From contig CM038465.1 of the NCBI GenBank assembly GCA_021464415.1, positions 20,119,839 through 20,183,838 on the forward strand: a stretch of DNA of 64,000 nucleotides, in the 5' to 3' direction. A model generated the notes under the pieces. It searched no databases and was not told the DNA's origin. It saw nothing but the letters and a program-made list of their open reading frames with translations. Both the position numbers and the translations under genes were made by a program. The DNA is from Lonicera japonica (Eukaryota; Streptophyta; Magnoliopsida; Dipsacales; Caprifoliaceae). Shown piece by piece: positions 57,752-64,000 of this stretch; positions within the stretch are counted from its first letter, which is position 1, and each line of letters begins with the position of its first letter.

Positions 57752-58760
57752 TTGGTATCAGGGCGACTTTTCTATCTAGGTTTTCTATCTTTAGTTTCTT
57801 GTTATTTAAATTTCGTTGTAGATTCTTGAAACCCTAAATCTTTATTCTTGTGAATTTTATTCCAAATTTGTGTTAGGGTTTATAGATACTTTCTGGAAAA
57901 AAAAAGAATTTTGAATTGTTTGAAAACCCTTGAAAAAAAAATAAAAAATTGTATAGGGTTAGTTATTTCAAATTGGAATCATGAAGGTTTGAATTGTTTA
58001 AACGAAAACCCTAGGTTTTTAATGCTTCGCCGAATAGTGTTTTGATTGCTGCGAATTTGTGCTCTATTGTTGAACTTGAGGATTCAAGTTGAACCCTAGA
58101 AAATTTCGAATAATATTTAATCGTTTAGGTTTATTGATCATTGTTGCATCCTTATTATAGTTGGGATTCTTATTTTGTGCTTTACTCCATATAAATCTAT
58201 TTTGGTTGGGAAATCTAGAAAGCCATAGGATATTTGATTTGTGATAATTAGGGATTTAATTGTTGCTTATTTTTTGGAAGTCTGCTTGCATTTTATTCTA
58301 CCAATTCTAGAAATTTGTTTACCTCATTAATATTTCTATAAATTGGTTTCTTTAAATCCTTGGTAATTTTTTATTTTTTTTTGAACTCGTCCAATTTAAT
58401 TGTGGGTGTGCGATTGGTTGTTCGGAATTTGCAAATAAAGGTTCAAACTTTTCAACTCGTTTGCCCAAGTTCTAAAGGCGAATTGTGAGGTTACATCTAT
58501 TTGTGTGATAAAGACGAGAGGAAAAAAATTTGAGTGATATTATTTTGAGCGAAACACGTAAGGGAGTGCAGTGAGAAAATTTATTTTTTTTATTTGTACT
58601 AATCCTTATTTTGGCAGTGCGAGAATGTCTTATTTTAATTTTGAGCAAAGTTGGTGTGATGAGGAGTTTAAAAGGGGATAGTGCACGACTAAGAAATCTA
58701 GAAAATAAATGGCATAAGTGGTTAAGTGAAACTCCTAATGGGGAAAGGGGAAAATAAAAT

Positions 58761-59477
58761 TTGGGTAATAGCACGAAAAACGCTTCCTTGTTTGATGATG
58801 AGGATTATTCAAAGTTTAACAAATTGTTTACCAAAGCTTATGAGGAGTCTAAGAGGAGGGAAAGTTTAGTGCTAAACCAAATTGAGGAGCATGCCATAAA
58901 AGGAGAATTGCTAGCCGAGTGTGGTGATCCAAGTACACAAGAGAATTTGTTTTGAACTAGATGTCTCGTGCAAGACAAGGCGTGTAGTTTGATAATTGAT
59001 GGAGGAGTTTGCTCGAACTTTGCTAGCGTAGTAATGATTGAGAAATTGAAATTGCCTACAATCAAGCATCCCCGTCCTTATAAGTTGTGATGGTTAAATT
59101 TTAATGGAGAAATAAGGGTGGACGAGCAAGTGCTTATTTCATTTAGCATTAGGAATTACAAGGATGCTGTTTTATGCGATGTGGTTCCAATGCAAGCCGG
59201 CCACATGTTGTTAAGCCAACAATGGCAGCTCAATAGGCAAGTCAAGTATAATGGCGTTTCCAATAAGTATTTTTTCATAATGAATGAGAGAACTGTTACT
59301 CTTGTTCCATTGCCATCAAAGCAAGCTCCTGAAGATCAAATGAAGTTACAAAAGGAGAATGATCAAAAAAGAAAGAGTGAGCAAAAGCAAGAAAAGAGTG
59401 GTAAAGGAGTGGAAAAGAAAGAGAGTAGGAGGCTAGTGAGGAAAAGAAAGAGGGTGAGAGAAAATAAAAAAAGTTGA
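58761..59477 (+). pseudogene. Gag-end and retropepsin-like protease of the LTR element
   Basis: A first frame (58761-58955) has YSKFNKLFTKAYEESKRRES and ends in a stop where TRCLVQDKA begins. The following segment contains SLIIDGGVCSNFASVVMIEK, the active-site loop form DGGxCxN found in plant gypsy proteases, then HPRPYKL, a stop, and VLCDVVPMQAGHMLLSQQW (about 59166-59222) and NERTVTLVPL. The tail (59340-59475) is Lys/Glu-rich. Stops at 58953 and 59087 break the frame. There is no CCHC zinc knuckle. Confidence 0.65.
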
Positions 59478-60147
59478 GTGAGAATTTGAGAGAGACTGAA
59501 GTAAAAGAGAGACAAAAAGAAAAGTTAGTAATCTTCAATGAGAGTGTTTTTGAGGGAAGACAAAAGAGTGGTTGTGCAAAAGATAGTGAATTGAAGAATG
59601 TATTTTTAAATACTAACAATCTTATCCCATATTTTCATATTTCTATTATGTCTTCATTGTAGAAAATTGTTGACCAAAAGCCAAGGGCAAGTGGAGTTAG
59701 AACATGGCAAGCAAGTTCTAAGAAAAGGTTTTGGTGAGTTTTCCAAGTTGGAGATGGTAAGTTGTTTCCCAAAGAAGCTTATGGGATTCAAAATTGTGCA
59801 TGGATTGTTTGAATGGGTAACTAACTCTTTGGATTTGATTTAAAGAATCAAATTTTTGAGCCATTCTTGGGAAAAATTGTTTTGAAAGGCTTCAATCATT
59901 GGAATGTCAGACTGTCACGTAGCAATAGTAGTTTGAATTATTACTTATCGATTAGTTGGAATGATTAATTTCTTATGATGAGTTTTGATTCGCTAACCGC
60001 TAACCTCAAGAAGTGCATTCTTGCCACAAATGAGACTATGTTTCTTTGCTTTGATGAGAGTGTTGTAGGTAAGCCGAATTTAGCAGGGGTGTTGAATAGC
60101 AAGGCATCCGTAGAGCTTGATGAGTTCGAAAGAAATACGGAGATTAT

Positions 60148-60783
60148 TTGTGGAGGAGAGCATGGAATTTCCAAAGCAGCCATGGAAGTGAAGAGGATCT
60201 TTCCAAAGGGAAGAGCAGAGATACTAGCAAAGAACTGGAGTTGGAAGTTGATGAAATGGACTATGTAGACTTCATTGGAGTGGACAAGTACGCTTTCCAT
60301 TCGAACCATCAGCCGGGAAGTTTCTTCAATGAACTAAAGATGATCGAGTTGAAGCATGTCATCAAGTTCGATGAATTCCGTTTGTCAAAGAAGGCCAAGC
60401 CGCAAACTGGTAGATGCGGGTTGAATCAAATAATGCTTAGCCAAGATTCGAGGATGAATCTTCTTGAAGAAGAGGGGTATGATATGATACGGCTTAGCTC
60501 CAGTTTCTATTCAACCATGGTGGTTTGTGGCATTCTAAATGATGATCCACACATGATGAATCATAAGGATAAAGCATACAAATTCAAAAGGAATTCCATA
60601 AAATTTCACGCGTTTGATGTGAGAAGCTTAAATGATAATCATATATTCAATGGAGTTCTTAAAGATTGGGCGTGGAAGTTCAAGAGGAAAGTGTGTTTAA
60701 TGGTAGCCAAGGATGTTGGGAGGACATTTGGAGATGTGAAAATACAAGTCCAAGACTCTTATATTATTTCCTTAATTATTTAG
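60148..60783 (+). CDS. Unrecognised open frame at the element's 3' end, running into the LTR
   Basis: An ATG frame of 211 codons begins in the internal region, crosses the polypurine tract and ends inside the 3' LTR. It includes LELEVDEMDYVDFIGVDKYA, FRLSKKAKPQTGRCGLNQIM and DWAWKFKRKVCLMVAKDVG. The last of these is LTR-coded, and a matching frame exists in the 5' LTR at 57065. I do not recognise the family. It is probably a retroelement remnant rather than a host gene. Confidence 0.35.
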   Translation: MWRRAWNFQSSHGSEEDLSKGKSRDTSKELELEVDEMDYVDFIGVDKYAFHSNHQPGSFFNELKMIELKHVIKFDEFRLSKKAKPQTGRCGLNQIMLSQDSRMNLLEEEGYDMIRLSSSFYSTMVVCGILNDDPHMMNHKDKAYKFKRNSIKFHAFDVRSLNDNHIFNGVLKDWAWKFKRKVCLMVAKDVGRTFGDVKIQVQDSYIISLII

Positions 60784-61240
60784 CAGTTTATGTTAGTTGT
60801 TTTATTTCATTATTTAATTAGGAATAAGAATTACTAGTTTTCTTTTTGAATAAGTTTTCTTATTTTTAATTTCCTTATTGTGTTAGGAATATTCTAGGTG
60901 TTATTGTTCTCATTTTCTAAGTAGGAAATAGTTTCCTTTTTGAATTAGGATTAAGGCTTTGTTTGCTCCTATTTAAAGGAGGCATGTTATTGTTTTATTA
61001 TGAAGAAGTTTTTATGATTAATAATATTGAGAGTTTTCTCTTTGTGTTTTCTAAGAACATGTTGAATATGTTGAATTGATTATGGTGTCTTTGATCATAC
61101 CAAGGTTCACACTTCTTTAAGCGTTGGGTTGAGGTTTCTGCCTTCCATTTTTCGACGAATTCCAAGGTTCTAGTATGTTTATAGACTACGGGTCAATGAT
61201 CCATTAGCCTGGCTAGGAAAGATGATCTGGGATCGCGTCA
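60480..61240 (+). repeat. 3' LTR
   Basis: Starts TGATATGATACGGC directly after a polypurine tract and ends GATCGCGTCA before the TATCT target copy. It is about 54 bp shorter than the 5' LTR, mostly through one deletion near 61070. Confidence 0.85.
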
Positions 61241-61342
61241 TATCTTTTGAATGATATTTCTAGTCAAGTTGTTACTTGATAGGCTGGGGGAAATCAATCC
61301 CTTGAGACTTGAAAATTCTTAGGAATTTTTCTACTAAGTTCA

Positions 61343-63720
61343 TGTAAAGCCTCCTATTTCATCTCCGTGCTAATCCTCCTCTTAAGCCTGATTAAGGTCA
61401 AATCTCCATTGGAGGAGCCGATTTTTGTTATGAAATCTTCATAGTTGATCCAACACTTCTAGTAGGTCATTTTAATGATATGAAGTATGCGTTCATGGTT
61501 GGAACACACTTCGGGAAGCCGTGGTTGAATTTGGTGGCTAACGGTGAAAATTAAACTTTTGGTGAAGTGAGTTTTTGGCCAACTTTGAGAGGTCATAACG
61601 TTTTCATACAAAATCCAAGTGGCTCTTCGTTTGTAGCCATAGTTTCATCTATTTGCCTCTACAAGTTCCGTGTTGAGCCTGAGTTGAGATAACATCGTTT
61701 CGGGGGTCAATGGGACACGACAAAATGGGAACTTTGTGCAAAATTTCTTTTATCAATCAGAATAATGCTCTGATCGTTTAGAGCTGGGTAGTGGGGTAAA
61801 ATGTGTTGTTTTGACTAGATATTTATCCCTTTACACCCCCTTTCCTTCCCAATTTGACCACAAGCCATGAGAGGGTTAAAGAGAGTAGAAAGCTCATCTT
61901 TTGAGTGAAATGGAGAGATCTTTGCCCATGCTTTATCATGATACAATATAATCATCAAATCATCATCATCTTCTTCATCCTCTTCATCATCCTCCATGGC
62001 TAGGGCTTGGTGCATTTTGGGAGAAATTTGTGATTGCTTCGTTTGGGCTAAATTCAACGCTTAATCTTCAAGGTTTTAGCTTCAATAAAGTAGGAACACT
62101 ATTACTCAAACTCTTTTTCAAATTATTCTATGTTTCGTCTTTCAAATCAATCATATTAGGGAGGTTTCTGCTAGAATTTTGATGTTTGGCTCATGCTTGT
62201 GGATTGGCTTATTTTTCCGTACATCTTTTGGTTGATTTGTGGCTTATATAACTTCAATTTTTTAGTTATACAATAATTACCCTATTGTATATAGATGAAT
62301 ATGAAGTTTGGTATAAAACCCACCCGGATGGATATGATAGTGGGTAATTGACAGCGATACATATATATATGGATATATTGATGGGTTTAAAGTCTATTTT
62401 GGTTATTTTACCTCATGTATATGATATTATTGTTATGCTTAAGCCATTGACTAGGTATTGCGAGATTTATATGAAACCCATTAGCCTGTACCTATACTAA
62501 ACAGATTTGTAATGTGTTCTTGAATGGTTTATGTATTGAGAGCATACGGGAAAGTTTATATTAAAACTAATTATAAATTCACTTGGCTTAGTGTTAATTA
62601 TGTGACTTGTTATAAAACTCCCTAGTTAGTGAATGCAATAGATAAAATTCTTGAGTGAGCCATAAAATGGGGACTATTTGGCTTCAGTATAACACTTTTA
62701 TGACTATATGATCTAAGATAGCTATATATATAGAGATGTAATGTATGTATATGTTGAGTACTTATTTCATTGATATATACAATTTACTTGATAATTAATA
62801 TTTTTATAAGTCATATCATTTTGAGTTCGGACAGTCACTAATGGTCCATGGGTTTGACTTAGCTTTGGTGGCTACATACCCTCGTCCGCGTAGAGGGACC
62901 CTACTATCTTAGCAGCACACTCTATGGTCTAGCTAAGAGGTCCTTGTGAGGCAGCATACCCTGCACATCTAGGTGGTCCACGGAAGGACCTAGCCCTGGG
63001 GGCTGTATACCCTAACCTTGGGGGCTTAGATCGCGATCACTGTGCACAGTCGAAAAAATCCTAGATGTTGGATATAAGATAGTTGGACATAAGATAGTCG
63101 GATATGAGATGAACAGTTAAATAAGATTAGCCTATGTTTGTTTTACGACTATACTTATTTTGTGAATAAACTTATAATGTTATTGGGATTTCATTAGTAT
63201 CTTTGTGACACATACTTTATCGTATTTACAGGGATGGGATAGCATTTGATGTGCATTGCATATAAAATGGTTTCATTACATTAATATTTATAAATCTACA
63301 TATATCTATGAAGAGTTATAGAAGTAGAACATACATATACGCTTAACGTATATCAAATTACTTTCATTATCTCACGTTGCATGTGAATGACAATGTGTAG
63401 TTTCTTATTAAAAAATCCTATAGTTCCCACTAAACCCATGTTTGGCTCACTCCCATTTCCAAACCAGTTTTGCAAGTACTTCCATTGGATAGCACGTGTG
63501 TAGAGACCTCTAATTTACCTTAGACTCTAGTAGTCGTCCGTGGACGACTTATGCTTTATATACTATTTGTATTAGGATATTTGGGATATTTAACACTCTA
63601 TTTGCTTTAATATATAAATCATTGTATATAATGTGAAGCTTTTTAATAATTGTTAGGACCTCGTTGGAGGGATTTCTTTATATGAATTTATTTAATTTCT
63701 TTATGATTGGTGACGTTAAA
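61343..63720 (+). mobile_element. Diverged relative of the 23632 LTR
   Basis: TGTAAAGCCTCCTATTTCAT at 61343 parallels TGTAACACCCGGTTTCTTTA at 23632. Parallel blocks follow: GAGGTCATAACGTTTTCATA (61599), CCTCTACAAGTTCCGTGTTG, a CATCATCATC run with CCATGGCTAGGGCTT (61993), AATAAAGTAGGAACACTATTA (62083), a GC-rich block at 62860-63060, TCCCACTAAACCCATGTTTGG (63424), ACCAGTTTTGCAAGTACTTCC and GTCGTCCGTGGACGACTTATG, and GACCTCGTTGGAGG at about 63658. The right end is lost or lies beyond the window. Whether it is a solo or paired LTR cannot be told. Confidence 0.6.
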
Positions 63721-64000
63721 GATATGATGTGATCCAGCCTAGCGCTCCTTAGCCAAGAAATTAGAAGAGGTGTTTACATTAAGCGTGGGCACGTCGAAGC
63801 TGAGAATTATGTCCAAAAGGTAGAAGTGTTGTTTTGATAAGGCGTGGGCACGCCTTAGTATCCGAAATTCAGCCTTATTTTTCTAGCATGTTCTTACGAC
63901 CGACTGGTAGAATAATTTAATTAGTTTTATTTATTTATTTTATATTTCTTAAAGCCTAAGGATTATTATTATTTAGAGTATTGTCATGTTAGGAATGTAT
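63721..64000 (+). other. Right edge of the window
   Basis: GCGTGGGCACG occurs twice (about 63784 and 63842), a short direct repeat in a moderately GC-rich block. No coding signal. It may be the diverged end of the LTR before it. Confidence 0.3.

Larger units (their letters stand above)
56937..61240 (+). mobile_element. Complete LTR retrotransposon of 4.3 kb, protease-only coding
   Basis: The 5' LTR is 56937-57751 and the 3' LTR 60480-61240. Both start TG, end GATCGCGTCA and are alike along their length. The flanking 5-mers are TATCT at 56932-56936 and 61241-61245. The primer site TGGTATCAGGGC (57753-57764) is complementary to the initiator tRNA-Met end. The polypurine tract is GAAGAAGAGGGG (about 60467-60478). 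The internal region is only 2.7 kb and codes a gypsy-like protease but no RT, RNase H or integrase, so the element is non-autonomous. The two LTRs differ at many positions, and about 45 bp present in the 5' LTR at 57540-57590 are missing in the 3' LTR, so it is not recent. Confidence 0.88.

Noticed and set aside
1..64000. A new defence, biosynthetic or other multi-gene system
   Set aside because: Only two unrelated host gene fragments are present; all other coding traces belong to LINEs and LTR elements.

Overview
The window is nuclear DNA from a flowering plant, most likely a eudicot. The evidence is AT-rich sequence, GT-AG introns of up to about 8 kb, plant-type L1 LINEs, Ty3/gypsy and Ty1/copia LTR elements with plant tRNA-Met primer sites, MITEs, and two plant gene families. 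I cannot name the species. A run of exactly 100 N at 32271-32370 marks an assembly join.

Only two host genes can be supported and both are partial. (1) Minus strand, 18144 down to 3416: the first five exons of a signal peptide peptidase-like aspartic protease (SPPL, closest to the SPPL3/5 type). They give the signal peptide, the lumenal PA domain and the first membrane helix. The catalytic exons must lie left of position 1. Introns 1, 4 and 5 are full of MITEs and LINE fragments; exon 5 lies alone between LINE pieces at 3416-3573. (2) Plus strand, 39405-51134: the last nine exons of a 2-isopropylmalate synthase (IPMS, leucine biosynthesis). They give an open frame of 284 residues covering the C-terminal end of the catalytic region, the linker and the Leu-sensing LeuA domain. 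The exons for most of the catalytic barrel are not found anywhere between the SPPL gene and 39405.

Layout: 1-3067 LINE inside SPPL intron 5; 3416-18144 SPPL exons with three further LINE remnants and several MITE-like repeats in the introns; 18145-18460 probable 5' UTR and promoter; 18460-23626 AT-rich intergenic DNA with minisatellites and a candidate fold-back pair; 23632-26201 solo LTR of 2.57 kb with a perfect 5-bp target duplication; 26796-30440 satellite-like array with a 166/167-bp monomer and partly a 333-bp dimer period; 30430-32270 gypsy polyprotein end, LTR, primer site and gag start in that order; N gap; 32371-35554 plus-strand LINE and 35827-38893 minus-strand LINE, tail to tail; 39405-51134 IPMS, with an ORF1-only LINE derivative bounded by a duplication of about 50 bp in its 7.1-kb intron; 52654-53931 copia-type solo LTR with target duplication; 56937-61240 complete but coding-poor LTR retrotransposon with target duplication; 61343 to about 63720 a diverged relative of the 23632 LTR.

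The two host genes are not functionally linked. Most of the window is the product of repeated retrotransposition and LTR recombination. I see no candidate for a new multi-gene system. The most unusual items are the IPMS remnant with an intact regulatory half, the satellite array abutting a gypsy 3' end, the ORF1-only LINE, the inverted LINE pair and the LTR element that keeps protease but no reverse transcriptase.
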